Below are positions 45,561 through 58,547 of a DNA stretch of 64,000 nucleotides, one piece after another. The stretch lies in NCBI GenBank assembly GCA_948567375.1, contig OX419761.1, positions 58,716,501 through 58,780,500 on the forward strand, read 5' to 3'. A model generated the notes under the pieces. That model was not told where the DNA came from, ran no database searches, and saw only the letters and a program-made list of their open reading frames with translations. The stretch is from Lunularia cruciata. Taxonomy: Eukaryota > Streptophyta > Marchantiopsida > Lunulariales > Lunulariaceae. The position numbers and the translations under genes were made by a program. The stretch's first letter is position 1. Every line of letters starts with the position of its first letter.

Positions 45561-46555
45561 GCTTTATCTTTGTATGTATACAACAACTGAAAATGGTAAA
45601 ATGGAAAGTAGAATGAAATTAAGCTCCAATGACATTGGAAAGAGAAATCGATCCTATTACATCTACATCTAGGGAAGTAACGAAGACACAACAGAATAAA
45701 ACAAAATTGAACGATATGTACTTTTAGTGATGGAATGGTGGAAGATATTGTACTTTATATCTCAAGTTTGTACAAGTTTGTTTCTCGATCAAAGTAATTT
45801 AACTTCTTAGTTAAATAATTATTGTATCAAAATACTATTTTACCCAAGTTATTCGAACCTTAGAAAGCTTCATTAGTACTTTGTTAACCTCTTGAATTTC
45901 TATGGAAGGTCTAAATACTTTCTGGATAGTTTTTATGATAAATTTTTAATAATATTTTGAATAATTATTAATTATTTTTATAAATTATGTAATTAAATCA
46001 TTTTAATTTATTTTTGCCACATTTTATTAATATATTCTCTTTTTCCTTGTTTATGATTCTCTCTTATTGTGATCAGATTTCAAATTCTTGGATGTTGATG
46101 TACACATTTGGATGATAGTAAAGATTAGCTTATACTTTGCAAGGATTGAATCACGTCCTACTTCTATACTCCTCTTGATTCTGAGTAATGATTGAGAGTG
46201 GAGCTAGTTGAATTTGGTCAAACTAAAGAAAATGCATCAGATGCTTTGGAGATAATGTGTAATAAAATTGGAATTTAATGTAATAACTTTGATAGTATTT
46301 TGGTAAATAACTTAATAGAAATTATGATAGGGTTATTGCAAAGTATTTGAATATTATTAGAAATAGGGTCGTTATTATATACATATCTGAAAAGTTTCAT
46401 TATAAATATTGAGAAGATATTTGGGAACTTTTTAGAGATTGAATAAGATAGTATGGTACTTGGGGAGCCTTCCTAAGATGTTGTGCATTGAGGAACCTTC
46501 TTGGATTGAGTTAACTTAGAAGTAAATTTGCCATGAACTTTGCTAAGTCTATATC
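45561..46555. other. AT-rich, no recognisable gene
   Basis: Composition shifts sharply to AT-rich with long T/A runs. The segment at about 46400-46560 (ttcctaagatgttg, then aggaaccttcttgg) resembles the inverted-repeat family at 47.8 and 48.7 kb and may be an LTR piece of the integrase relic that follows. Confidence 0.35.
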
Positions 46556-47250
46556 CTTAACCAAAGCTTTCACAATTGGTGAATGATCTCTTCACTTTTC
46601 CAATTCCTTCTGAATTATAAGTAAAAATTAAAGATAAATGCCCCCCAATCCTTTTGAAAAATTCCTTGACCTCAACAACATGTAGTTCATCTCTATCTAC
46701 AAAAAAGTTCCCCACACATCTATACCGGCAAATAATCTGTTAGAAAATGAACGGCAAACAACTCATGTGATCTTGGCCACTAAAGCACTCCCTTCCACCT
46801 GATCTGTAAGATCCTCCCAAGCAAGAATCAAGTATCTTCTTTGCAAAACTCCGTTAGGCATCATAAAAAAAATCTACAAAACTACCTATACTGCATGGCT
46901 AATGGATATGGTGGATGAAGTCCCTCCCTATATATGATAGTGGAACGGTATTGACAAGTCTCACAAGTAGCAAAAAATGAGACTACATCCTTATACATTC
47001 CTTTCCACGGATACTTTTCTTTCAATCTAGAAAATGTAGCCCATATACCTTGATGCCCTATCCAAAGGCTAAACATGATATTCCTAGATCAGCAGAGTCT
47101 TCATTTCAAGACTACAAACAACTCTTTGAAGGATTCCATCTGAACCTTCGGATGCTTCCACAAAAATCCATCTTTCAAGAAATAAATTTATACCTTCTTT
47201 CTATCCCTTTGAAAAACTCATCTGTCCAACCTTCTTGTTGTTGAGAGTGC
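46556..47250 (-). pseudogene. Ty3/gypsy integrase relic
   Basis: The minus frame 46882-47076 reads GHQGIWATFSRLKEKYPWKG and FFATCETCQYRS, the His-Cys zinc-binding domain of gypsy integrases with CxxC intact, then the GLHPPYPLAM linker. In other frames before it (47200-47080) lies an RNase H/integrase linker with KDGFLWKHPKVQM. After it (46830-46700) is a core-like stretch with AWEDLTDQVEG. Frames are broken in several places and the catalytic DDE triad is not complete. Confidence 0.65.
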
Positions 47251-47760
47251 TCAAGTACTTCCGAATTGACATTTATATTGTTGCATATCATGTACTTGAA
47301 AGTATATTTCCTCCTCTAAGGTAGAGATATACTTAAATATATTTCATGTCTAGACATTTAAGCTCAAAAGAGAAGCCTTCACCTCCTCTTTCCAGAATTT
47401 CAACTCACACTCCAGTATGATGTGACTCTATTTATACTCACAAGACATTTTCTTGGAAATATTTATTGCAATTCAAATAAGCTACTTAGAAAGATTAAAT
47501 CTTGGTTCATCATTAATGCCAATTGGATTTATTTTGGCCCTGATTTTGGAGCAATTTCTCCACATTATATTGAAATTTAGATCTCTGAATCTTCAAGTAT
47601 ACTTTACAGAGTTAGGATAATATAATAGTGGAGATGCAATTTACCATAGTATTTTCCTACAAATCATACATTTAGGTCACTAGAAACTTGTAGAAGAAAA
47701 TTTAACATATTTAAAACATTCAAAGAGTAATGTTTAGAGAGCATTTAAATTCTTTTACTA
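47251..47760. other. AT-rich, no recognisable gene
   Basis: No open frame of note and no repeat partner found. Probably more of the decayed gypsy element to its left. Confidence 0.3.
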
Positions 47761-47789
47761 TGCCCGAATAGTCTAGTAAGGTGATTAGG

Positions 47790-48845
47790 AACTTTCTTAT
47801 AGACTTGTCATAAGATGTTGAGGAACCTTCTTGATTAGGTGACTTAATTAGCTTGCTAACCTTGCTAGGAAGTTAATGGCTAATTTCTCTAGATATAAGC
47901 TTGTACCCATTGAAACTTAATAAGCTTATATCTTAGGCTATCTTCACATTTGGAGTACTTCATTCTATATTTCAAGGAGTGCTTCTTTTTATAGTTCATG
48001 GTCTATCATTTCTCTTTATTTAAATAGTCTTCAATTAATATCGAAGCATGAATGCTTTGACGTTAACTGAAGACTATTAAATTAGGCCTTAGCTCTTGCA
48101 CTTGAAATATATCCAGAGGTCTTATTATTTATACTTGAGATATATAAAATGGTTTTATTCAAAAATAAAGAAAATTCTTGGTTATAGGGTGTTGAATCGT
48201 AATTGATTTCATCATTCATGCTTTCAGAAAACAAAGAAAATTCTCAAAATTCCACCTCTAAATCATTGTCATATTTCTACTTTTATTATCTATAAGTATT
48301 ATTTTAATCAATCCATATATATCTAAAAAATTCCTAATTTCTCATATACTATATTTTTTCAGGTCAACTTTGATTTATCTTAACTCTAGTTATGATGGTG
48401 ATAAAAGAATTACAAATTGCAACATTAAATAACTCCATGATTCAGAAAATAAATAAACTCTTTTGAACCACTCACTCTATTGTTGGAAGGCACTACTTAA
48501 CCACAAGTAATGTAAAAAGTATTATATTAAGAGAGGGAGAATTCTCTTTTCTTTTTGAGTTATAACCATTTTATCTACATCAAATATAGATAAGAAGACC
48601 TTCGGATATCCTTCAAGTACAAGAGCTAAGCCAAGGCCTAATTAAATATATCAGAAGTATGTACAAGCTTGCTTCTTGGTAAAGTTAACATTCAAATGCC
48701 TAACCAAGTTACTTCGACCAGTAGTAAAGTTCCTCAACACCTTATAGCTCATGAAGGTTCTTAGTACATTATGAAGGTCATTAGAGTACATTATTGAACT
48801 ATCTATTCATCTATGAAGCTTCCTAGATGCCTTCTTGAGAATCGT
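47790..48845. repeat. Large imperfect inverted repeat, AT-rich
   Basis: Left arm: 47800-47910 (cataagatgttgaggaacctt...ataagcttgtac) and 48078-48124 (aaattaggccttagctcttg, later gaggtctt). The right arm in inverse complement is 48590-48750 (aagaccttcggatatcc, ttaggcct, caagcttg, aaagttcctcaacacctta). The left arm carries an extra 150 bp containing its own hairpin (gtcttca...tgaagac, 48027-48075). The loop is about 450 bp. Two inverted LTRs or a foldback element would both fit. Confidence 0.6.
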
Positions 48846-51216
48846 ATAAAGTTTCTTGTAACTAACATGAATGAATTCTCCTAAATTGCAATGGTAAATT
48901 GTCATATAGTTACCTTCAAAATCTTCTAATCAATGATGTACTCGTGAGCTCTAGTTTTGAACTCTTGAATTGCATCTTGTGTAATCTTGTGTAATGTGAA
49001 GATGATGAAGTGACTTGCGTGTAGCATCATGGGGTATGTAACCTTTTCAAAAACTTTATTTCACATTTTGATAATAATTATGTTACTTGATTAAGCATTT
49101 AACTTTGCCCTGAAATCGATGATTAAGTATTCTATGAACCCAGAGTTTTTTTTTCCATTGAGCAACGGCCTTCCACTTGGTACCATCTATCTATCTTGTA
49201 GCAAGACCTTGGGCTATATTTTGATTTAAAAGAGGTCCTTTTCAGTCCTCGTCCCTCTCTTGTCTTCTTTCATCTTTAATTGTTCCCTTGAATTTTGGTC
49301 TTCTTAAACTAACAGAAATGTGACCGAGGTCTTTGTAGGGAAACTTTAGACCAACTGAGTCAAAATATGAGTGATATCTCCAAATTTTGCTCAATAAATT
49401 TACTAAATTTGGTGATTTTCATATGTTTCATATATTTTTATTCAAATTGAGCTTCAAAATTTATCTTTAAAAACTTAATTTTAACTGAAATATTTCACAT
49501 GTGTGCTTGTGGATCTCAATCTAAAATCCATGGTTCTTTCAAGAGAACTTGTATCTGAACAAGCAACGTGAAACATCTGAAAATAAATGGAAACTGAATA
49601 GAATTTGATTTGAAAAATCATGTGTATCTAATCACAACGGTAGAGTCATACTCACTCTGTAATCAAAATTTCTTTCTCAAGAAAACTCACCTTGGATATG
49701 ATTTACTATAAACTCCTCATAGACTCATTCAACCACATTAGAGATATAGCAAGTCGCTCGAGAAAGATTTATGTCTCATATAACACATAAACTTAGCATC
49801 ATAGTTTGTGTGTCCTATGATAGTGGAAATTTTATGAAGTCCTCAAGACGATTGTAGCTGCTGACGTCAAATAAACGTCTTAACTTGCTTGAAAATTGAA
49901 TCCAATCATGCATGCAAAATAGAAGGAAGAAAACGTTAGCATTAAGCTAACTACAGAATCTCCTATGCTAACTATAATAAACAAGGACCTCGTTGGACCA
50001 TGTGGTGCAGAAGTATACTATTAAATATTTCACCAAATTAGGGTACTCATAAATCTGAATCAAACTCAAATTTCTTGAGTCCATCATTACCTTAAGACTC
50101 AGTATCTTAACAGCCCTTTTCACGTCAAGAGAGTTGAGATTATTTCGTTCTTGTCAGTGCACAGAACAAGTCGACTCTCTCTAAATGTTAGGGCTCCCGA
50201 GTAACTGAAAACGTAATAAAAATGGAAAATAACAATTAAGGAGTAGAGGCAAGAGGGTCCATGAAATATTCTCGCACGAACAACCCTCCGGAGGTAACTG
50301 ATCATATTGATGTTTTATATATATATTACACTTTTGAGAACTTTATTGATCTATCTAATTTACCGTATTAGAGTCAGAGGTACTCATACTGCACTATTTT
50401 AATAGTTAACTACTCTGTAATGGTCAAACTCCTTTTGAAACTGAAGTTGATAATCCGTGAACTATAGATTGGTTTTGGTGTTACGTTTGCATTAGGGGGT
50501 TTCAGAAATAGTTTTGACTGATGTCTATGGGATAAATAACAAATTTTGTAACTATTTTTAGTGAACTCTGTAAGGAGATGAGGTGCTAAGAAATGAACGC
50601 TTCATAAATTATTATACGGTATATCACATGCAATTTTCATTCATTTATAAAAATCAGATGCTATACTATGGATGTTTAGGAGTTCCATAGTGAAATAAAT
50701 GATAGTCAAAAGAGATGATGTGACTTCTTGAGAGAGTTGCCACGGTTTTCTGGTCGGTGATTCTTAGAATGATATTTATGAAATTTTTTGGCGGATCCAA
50801 AATGCCGCTCTCATCTATTCAAATTCAAATTCACCATCTACAAATGCAAATGTTGTGCAAATGCTCTTGTCAGTAAAACTAAACCGGTGCGTTTTGTAGT
50901 TTTGCATTGGTGTGTTAGTTCATATACATATATATCAGTGTGGTGAGTGAGATAGCGCGAGTTATGGAAAATGATTTACATCATCTTATGCCAACCAAGA
51001 AATTAATTGGAGATCAAGGAATTTTACTCCAATAGTGCAACAAAAATTTAGCAAAAACTTGATTACAATGTAGGCTCACATTTGGATGCAAAATCAACTT
51101 GCACTATCAATCAACTACCTGCGGCAACAAGCGGCAATCAGTGTCTACCAGCATCAACCAGCATCAACCAGCTACAACGAGCGTGTACCGGCACTAACGA
51201 GCTTTGGGCTTTGAGC
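48846..51216. other. AT-rich, no recognisable gene
   Basis: No frame over 62 codons; that one is minus strand 50120-50305, without motifs. A short island at 50110-50300 contains CG dinucleotides and may be old host sequence. Nothing else supported. Confidence 0.35.
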
Positions 51217-51395
51217 GCCATCGAGCGGCTACGGGTGGCTACGGGCGGCAATAGGCGGCTACGAGCAATGACGAGCAACGACAAGCAACAACAAGCAGCA
51301 ACGAGCAGCGACAAGAAGTGACAAGCAGCGACAAGAAGCGACGAGCAGCAACGAGCAACATCGAGCAACAACGAGCAACAACAAGTAGCAATGAG
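51217..51395. repeat. 10-bp minisatellite
   Basis: About 18 units of a decamer close to acgagcaaca/gcggctacgg run head to tail with drift in sequence but no loss of the 10-bp period. GC-rich compared with both flanks. The open frames over it, on both strands, are produced by the repeat (30-bp, ten-codon period) and are not genes. Confidence 0.93.
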
Positions 51396-51460
51396 AAAAA
51401 TCCCATTTAATCCTAAATTTACATATTAAATCCCATATAAATTGTGTTCCTGCTCGTCTA

Positions 51461-51604
51461 GTGCATAAATTTGTCAACTTTTGATTACCATGGGTATTCT
51501 TGAACATCATGGATGCTCCTTTTTGTGGACTCGGTCATCAAGTGCATAAATTTGTCACCTTTTGATTATCATATGGTGTTCTTGAACATCATGGATGCTC
51601 CTTT
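51461..51604. repeat. Two 81-bp direct tandem units
   Basis: gtgcataaatttgtca.ctttt and gaacatcatggatgctcct appear at 51461 and again at 51542, with about 90 percent identity. Confidence 0.92.
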
Positions 51605-53382
51605 GGTGGCCGCCACTTTCACTCTAACCCTAAACAATAAAATTTATTGACCCTAATACGTAATCAATGCACTACGGAATGATAATGTAAAATTCTTTAT
51701 TCCTTATTTTCTATGAACCACCTCATATGGAGTGCGCTAATAATAAGGAACTTGTCCCAAACTCCATAACAATACTTTTTCTATCTCCTGGTCACACACC
51801 GTACCCATTTAGTCAATGCTTTGTAACTGTCTGTATGAAAAGTTATGAAACTTTGTATAACTATTTCTGAAACCCGTGATTAATTCCTCAATTTTTCTTA
51901 ATCATCTGAAGTGAATAAATATAATTTTGAGTCATGGTTAGTTAACTTTGCTTACGTAGTAATAAGTATAGCACTGATTGTCTTCTTGATCTTGATATTA
52001 TCTCCAAGAAATATTCCTACCATTAAGTCAAGGTTGAATAACTTTACTACACTCAACTAGTGTTATTTGGGAAGATCATTTTGCCCCTAAATTATTAATC
52101 CTGATTAAGTTCTGAAGCCTTCATAGTAATCCAAGAGAATAATCATACTTCTTTTAGTCACAGTTACATAATCTTACTCAATCCAAGTAATTATAAAGAT
52201 TATTGTAATTTTAATTACACCTCAAGTAAGAAACCGTATCATTAAAGTTTTCTTTTATTATTTTTTGCTCAAAATCAAGTAATAAAAAGTAATATTATAA
52301 TTTACAAGCCTCACTTTTCCTCAATGAAACGAGATGACACTTTTGGACCATGGTGGATTCTGATTTGTTTTATAACTTTAACTAATGTACTATGGAATAA
52401 ATTTGAGGGAAATTTATGAAAATTTCCTTTAAAAATATACCTTTCTAAATATACCCCTCACATGATCCTACAACTCCTTTGAATTTACAGAAATATTCTT
52501 TGATACTACCTTTAAATTGGCTTTTTATAAGTGTTATGGTAATGGTCAAAGCCTTTCTATCCATTGCAATGCTCTTGTCTAATGGAATTTTTCCTCAATG
52601 GATGAGCTATGACTTGAAGTGACCAATGGGATGACAACTTTTTGAAAGAATGCAAAGTTCTCATTATTGTTGTTATCGGACTCAATATCAAGCTCAGCAT
52701 CTTCCCATATGATATGTAGTAATTATACTCCTATAATTTATCCTCCCTATAATGTTCTATGAGGTCGGTTTTCATCTCTAATAATTATAACTTCAGCTCA
52801 AAGTATCTCCTATACAATTAATGGTGTACTGTTTTTTATGGCTCTTGCACTATGGTATCTTGTGGCTTGCACAAGAATAACATTAGTTTGTCGCACATGA
52901 TACTTCAATTTGATGCAATGTGGATGGTGAAGTGATGGAGCATAGAAGGGGAAATAGTGCTCGCAAACCATTTTTTCCTCCCAACTAAAGTTCTATTTGG
53001 AAATAAAGATTATCCAAGGCATATGTGTAAATTTCACTAAATTTAACCATGTTTCTTATATTATGCCCACACATATTTATGCAATTATAGGCATGGTTTG
53101 ATAAAGGTAACGATAGAATCTTCAAGGAAATGGATAGCACTATTAAAGAAGGTACAAGTAAAGTACTCTAGTTTTAAAAGATTTCAAATGCATAATCCCT
53201 TACAACTTTCCTTTGTCCCCCGACACAAGAATTTAGAAATCTTTAACATTGCAGAAAATAACAATTAGAGAACTAACTTACGGGAAGACTTCATTGTACA
53301 TTATTGCAATTTCCCATGCAACTATTAGAATCCCGTGACCTGTACCAAAAACTCAAAAAGAAGACCACATAGTACACATGAA
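51605..53382. other. AT-rich, no recognisable gene
   Basis: Many short frames with stops in all phases and no motif seen on either strand. Confidence 0.35.
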
Positions 53383-53995
53383 GGATGGGAAGACCCCATC
53401 AAGCAGTACAAGGGCGAGACACAAGGGGTAGAATGGGGCTAGGCTCCAATAGTATAGATATCAGAAATCTGCCCTACCGCACCTAAGATATCCAAGCTAT
53501 GCAAATTGTAAGGTCTTAAAACTATTGGAGCATCCAAAGAAGCATCACCTAGAGTGATTGCTCTCCTATGGTTTGCACCAGCCATTGCTTTATGTACAAC
53601 AATGGACACACTTTGTCTAAAATATGCTACAAAGTATGAGAGTGAGAGTGGTATCTCTTGGCATCTAATATGATAAGCTCTCATGCATCCCTTGAAAAAT
53701 GCATCTAACATCATGTCCATTGCTTGATGTAACTCCAAGGCTAGAGGAACAAAGAGGTGACCTTGATGCACCGTGTCATATGGACCATTTTTGCATCTAG
53801 TGCAGAACTACATTCATAAGTGAGTAACAAACATGCAAATGGGTGGATAAAACCTAAGCAGAACCTCATCATTGTAGAGAAAGTGGTTGGTGCAAGTTGG
53901 AATGCCCTAATGCACAATCAAGCTAGGATTCGAGAGCTTGCACCCTTGCCAAAGCAAGAGCAAAGATGTTCTTTAATGGCATGAAGAATGGATGA
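53383..53995 (-). pseudogene. R2-like LINE, ORF C-terminus and 3' end
   Basis: The minus frame 53439-53771 carries GHLFVPLALELHQAMD and RRAITLGDASLDAPIVLRPY, then ILGAVGQISDIYTIGA, and is better preserved than the plus copy at 18770-19660. About 360 bp encoding the nuclease-like domain is deleted at about 53785. Upstream (53790-53995) the non-coding match to 18770-18960 continues. The 3' end shares cttcccatccttc with the other copies. Confidence 0.65.
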
Positions 53996-54558
53996 GTCAA
54001 CTAAGAGAGAATGTAGCATATGCTGACACTATCACTCCGTCAAGGAAGATTGCAAACCTCTGGTCCAATCTGACAGTAGTGAAGCAAAGAATGGAAGGTC
54101 CTCTTGTGTCTATGGAGATAGACCACCTCTTGTGTACCACAATAACACCTAGAGAGAAAAGAATCCCTCTTCCACCTTGGTCACATAAGTCTCCAAAATT
54201 GACCTATTAACAACAACAAAATGGGAGGAAAGTAGAGGTGCCAAGAAAGCCCAGCTACCCAAAAGCATTATAAGTGTTGTCTCCTCCATAGATAATAGGC
54301 CTAAAATTCCATAGGAGATCAATAAAGATGTATGTCTACATGCCAAATCTCCCATCACACACTTGAATGTGCATGGTCTGATGATATCACCAAAGACTCC
54401 CATAATCCTCCTATCAAAACCTCTCAAACATGATAGGAAAGTCAAGGAAGAGGGAACTATGTGGATAAGGTAAGTTGGTCAACAAGCAATACTAGAGTAG
54501 TGTATACCAACTGCCATATGTGGATCTTCTAATAGAGGAAGGTCATCCACATGGAGAA
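53996..54558. other. LINE upstream flank and unrecognised sequence
   Basis: 53996-54110 matches 18640-18760 in inverse orientation (antisense frame with SQLRENV and PSRKIANLWSNL), so it belongs to the LINE body. 54149-54445 is open on the minus strand for 98 codons without a recognised motif. Confidence 0.4.
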
Positions 54559-55038
54559 TGTAAAAATATGGAGTTTTCCGACAAGTTAGTCAAGACTAAC
54601 AAAGTAGAAAATAAGCCAAATTAGCCTAGAATATTGTAGAAGTATCTAAGAAGCTTCTTGGTACCTTCCAAGTATTGGGCAACATGGATGCCAAGCAATG
54701 ATTCATAGGAGGAAGCTTCTTGGCCAGCTTAGCTTGCATGCCAATTAGGTGGCTTCTAGAAGGAAACTTCATTGCTAGCTTAGCTTGCATGCTAAGTAGA
54801 TGGCTTCTAGAAAGAAGCTTCTTGAGAAACTTCTCAATTAGCTTGACTTGCACTCTAAGAAAGCGGCTTTGAGGAAGCTTCTTGAGAAGTTTCTCAAGAG
54901 CTTTGTATGTTTCGCTATAAATACCAAAGCCCAACTCATGCTAGGCATTTGGAGTTTCCCTCATTCAAGTGTCATAATGTGATCTTCCACTTTGGTCTTC
55001 CATTCTCCTATTTCTCTCCTCGGTCTAGGTCTTTTACA
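54559..55038 (+). repeat. Chromovirus 5' LTR
   Basis: Starts TGTAAAAATATGG and ends CTTTTACA, followed by the primer site. Contains a TATAAATA box at 54916-54923, and upstream of it three imperfect modules of about 60 bp combining agcttagcttgcatg and ggcttctagaa. Same family as 15279-15773 and, inverted, 12808-13281. Confidence 0.88.
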
Positions 55039-55039
55039 T

Positions 55040-55051
55040 TGGTATTAGAGC
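55040..55051 (+). other. Chromovirus primer binding site
   Basis: tggtattagagc, one transition away from the TGGTATCAGAGC complement of the initiator tRNA-Met 3' end, two bases after the LTR end. Confidence 0.85.
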
Positions 55052-55299
55052 AAGAATGCAATGGATGGAATTTACGGACCACCAAATCCATTTTAGCCAA
55101 ACCATTGGAATTTTTGTGTCCATTTACTACTCAAGCATCATTTCACTCAGTTCACCATCTCATGCTTTGGACAAATTTTTTTGAATGCAATCTCCTTGTC
55201 CATTGAACCCTTGGTACTTCTGATTGTAACTTATGGAGAATAGTGGACGTGTTGCATCTACATGGTAACTTAGATCAACTATAGCTAGTTTGATAGAGC

Positions 55300-55986
55300 A
55301 GTAGCCATGGTGACAATGCCCAAGGTTATTATTGCCATGGAGCAATAAATCTAGCATCTTACTCGATTGTTGGATGAAAAAGATCATCAATGATAAGAGC
55401 AAGAAGAGACAGCACCATTCCAAGAAGGGGAAGAGCAAATCCAATTTTTGAAGCCCAAGATATTTGAAGGCAAGAAACTCTTGTGTGTAGTGGAGAATTG
55501 TGTGTTTGATTACAAACATTACTTTCAAGCAACAAATCTTCAAGATGAACAGAAATCAATTCTCTTGGCTTCCAACCAATTGGATGGATTAGCAAAGCTA
55601 TGGTGGTTGTTTCAAGTGGAGCAAGCTAAATGGCAATTTTTTGTACCAATCATGACATGGGTAGAATTCCAGATTACAATAATTAGTTGACTCCAAGCTA
55701 TAAATGCCACACGAGCTACATGAGATAGGTTTGCAAAGTCGAAGTAGGTTGGCTCTGTAAGAAACTACATCATGAAATTTTAGAATACCATCATGCAATT
55801 CTAGAATACCATCATGCAAATTCTAGATATACTAGAAGGTGAAGCTTTGGATCAATTTTTGAGGAGCTTGAAGTCATGAACTAAACTAGAGGTGATTATG
55901 CAAGAGCCAAAACACTTGAAGGAAGCCATGCAACTAGCTTAATGCTTTGATTCCTTGGTTGCAACAACTGGGTCTTGACCTTGACC
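55300..55986 (+). pseudogene. Chromovirus gag relic
   Basis: The frame 55448-55690 reads KPKIFEGKKLLCVVENCVFD and LASNQLDGLAKLWWL, a gypsy gag capsid pattern, then passes into stops. A further stretch near 55870-55960 (KEAMQLA type) is visible in other frames. The relic is cut at 55986 by the minus-strand gypsy element; its pol is not found on the other side. Confidence 0.65.
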
Positions 55987-56095
55987 TGTAAGTTGGCCTA
56001 TCTCTCACTCAAGATGAAGCTCTGATGGCTATTATGGTAGCGCACCATGAACTAAGAAGGCAAGGAACCCAACTCCATGGAGTTGGGGTTCTTTG
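55987..56095 (-). repeat. Gypsy-M left LTR remnant
   Basis: About 110 bp matching 62889-62995. The rest of this LTR and the integrase 3' end are missing. Confidence 0.7.
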
Positions 56096-56099
56096 CCAT

Positions 56100-57219
56100 A
56101 CCATATATGGAGAATACCAAATACCATAGAATATGGACTCAATACCATATACCAAATTGAAATGGAGAATATCCGGTGGAAGTCTTCATGGTTATCCTAT
56201 ACTCCCACAAAATTGCATGAATTCTCTTGTCCCAATGATATTTAGCCCCCTCTATTTATGCATCTTTGGCCAACATCATACACAAGGTCTGATTGGTTCT
56301 CTCTTCCAAGCTATTGGAATTTGGCTTTATAGGATATAGTTACACTATGTGTGATAGAGAAATGTTGTAGCATGGCTGTAGTGATGCTTCTTGTAAACTC
56401 TCCTCCTTTATTGGAAATCAACTCCAAAGGGCATCCAAGCCTAATGATAATGCATTCATAAAGAAATCTACCAATTTCATCTTCATTCTTGTCCCTCAAT
56501 TGTCTAGCCTCACCCCACTTGGTAAGGTAATCAGTAACTACCACAATGAACCAATTGTTCCTTGGGGTTCTATGGAGAGGACCTACAAAATCAATCCCCC
56601 ACTTCTCAAAAGGTCCTAATAATGGAATTGATCTAAGTGGTGGAGTGGAAGTAGATTTTCTAGCAAAAGCTTGACAAACATGACAAGTTTTGCAATAATC
56701 AAGACAATCCTTGAAAATCCCTCTCCAATGGTAACCTGCATCTAGAATCTTGAAAGCAATCACCTTTCCTGCAAAGTGTCTTCCACACATTAAACCTTCA
56801 TGAAACTCCTTTATAAGTAGGATAGACTCTTCCTTACCCACTAATCCTTGAAGTAGACCATCTTCTCCTTGGTGAAAAAGAATGTCCTCCACCATTGTGT
56901 AAGGTCTAGATCTTGCTACAAGGGCCTTCCCCTCCCTAGCATGCATCCCTTTTGGATAGTTACCTCTTGTCACAACATCCACAATCTCCTTGTACTCCAT
57001 TGGAACCTCTTGAGTGATTGAGATTTTCATGAGCTCCTCATCCAAAAAGAAATCATCTATTGGCTCATCTCCATCATGATCATAGGCCCTAGATAACAAA
57101 TCATCATTTGCATGTTTCTTCCTTGGCATATCCTCAATGGTGTAGTTATACTCAGACAAGAGTATCATCCACCTTCCTAGTCTCTCTTCAACATTAGGCT
57201 TGTTGAAGATGTACTTCAA
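56100..57219 (-). pseudogene. Gypsy-M integrase (with RNase H end)
   Basis: The open frame 56311-57219 (302 codons) starts in the RNase H end (LGRWMILLSEYNYTIEDMPR). It holds the HHCC zinc domain complete (EFHEGLMCGRHFAG and CKTCHVCQ), then the core with WGIDFVGPL (first catalytic Asp) and LELISNKGGEFT. The second catalytic Asp, expected in ISD, reads Asn. A stop follows at about 56311. The text runs on in broken frames (GRENQ, with the Glu region) to about 56100, where the LTR remnant begins. The Asp-to-Asn change alone would abolish strand transfer in this family. Confidence 0.88.
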
Positions 57220-58547
57220 GGCCTTGCGATCCGTGACAATGGTGGCTTTCCCTCCAATCTAGTAGTGACTAAACTTTTTGAGACCAAAGATCATTGCCAA
57301 CCCTTCTCACTCTGTTATAGAGTAGTTCTTTTCTGCTGAAACCATCTGCCTACTAGCATAAGCCATTGGATGATCATGTCCATCTTGGTCTAATTGACTA
57401 AGAGTTCATCCTATAGCTACATTAGAAGCATCAGTGTAGAGGATGAAAGGCTTACTCCAATCAAGTTTAGCAAGAATTGGAGCTACAACAACGGATTGCT
57501 TGAGCTCCTCAAAAGCTTTTAGACCCTTCTTGTTCTCCAAAATCACCATGTAATCTACACTCTTCTTCATGTAGATGGTCAATGCATAAGCCTTGTTGGA
57601 AAATGAGAAGATGAACCTCCTATAGTACCTAACCATCCCCAAGAATTGGCGTAACATGGCAAACTTGAAGGGAATGGAAGATCTGAGATTTTCCTCACCT
57701 TCTCAAGATCAACAACTATTCCATCCTTGGAGATGATATGCCCCAAAAGTAGACCTTCTTCACATCCAAAAATGCACTTCTCCGGGTTGAGTGATGCATT
57801 TGCCTCATCCAGGAAGACCTTGATTAGGTGCTCAAAGTGCTCCTCCTTGCTCACATAGACACAAAAGTCATCAATGAAGTCTCTCACAAATTTCCCAATG
57901 AAAGGTTCAAATACCTTGTTCATGAACCATTGGAATGTGGTTGGAGCATTGCAAAGCCCAAAAAGCATGACCTTGGAAGCATAAGTCCCCCAAGGTGTGG
58001 TGAATGTGGTGAGTTGTTGATGCTTTGGTGCAATTTTGATTTGGTTATATCTACTCTAACCATCTCCAAAACTATACCTCTCATGACCTACAACCTCCTC
58101 CAAGATCTCATCAATGAATGGCGATGGGTAGTATTCCTTCTAGGTAATAGTATTGAGCTTCTTGTAATCCACACATACCCAAAGCTTGTCATTCTTTTTC
58201 TTCACAATGACAATTGGAGACATCCATTCTAAATTTTCCACCTCCAAGATAAATCCGGTCTCCTTGAGCTTATTGATCTCCTCCTTCATAACCAAAGATA
58301 TTGGTGGGATAATGCGATGTTGTTTTTGGCGGATTGGTCTTGCATGTGACTCCACCTCTATCTTGTGCTCCTCTAAGGTGACTTCCTTCAAATCCTTGTA
58401 ACTAAAAGCAAACACATGGATGAACTTGTAGAAAATCTCTTCAAATCTCACCTTCTCCTCCTTGGTAACATTTGGGCCATATTTGAGGGTAGATAACCTC
58501 CTCTTTATCTCCTCAAGTGTCAATGGTGATTTATCTGGGTCCTTCAA
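57220..58547 (-). pseudogene. Gypsy-M reverse transcriptase - RNase H
   Basis: The frame 58140-58547 holds the RT N-terminus (LTLEEIKRRLSTLKYG; EMSPI-type SPIVIVKKKNDKLWVCVDYKKLN). After a broken stretch at 57969-58139, the frame 57579-57968 holds MLFGLCNAPTTFQWFMNKVF and the catalytic FIDDFCVY (57864-57878, the YVDD equivalent). A shift near 57660 leads to 57406-57657 with the thumb (RQFLGMVRYYRRF) and RNase H start (FILYTDASNVAIG). RNase H continues through stops to 57220 (MAYASRQMVSAEKNYS). Confidence 0.88.

Noticed and set aside
51082-51510. Open frames on both strands over the minisatellite (for example plus 51082-51321, minus 51259-51510)
   Set aside because: The peptides are products of the 10-bp repeat read in three phases; no gene-like composition outside it.
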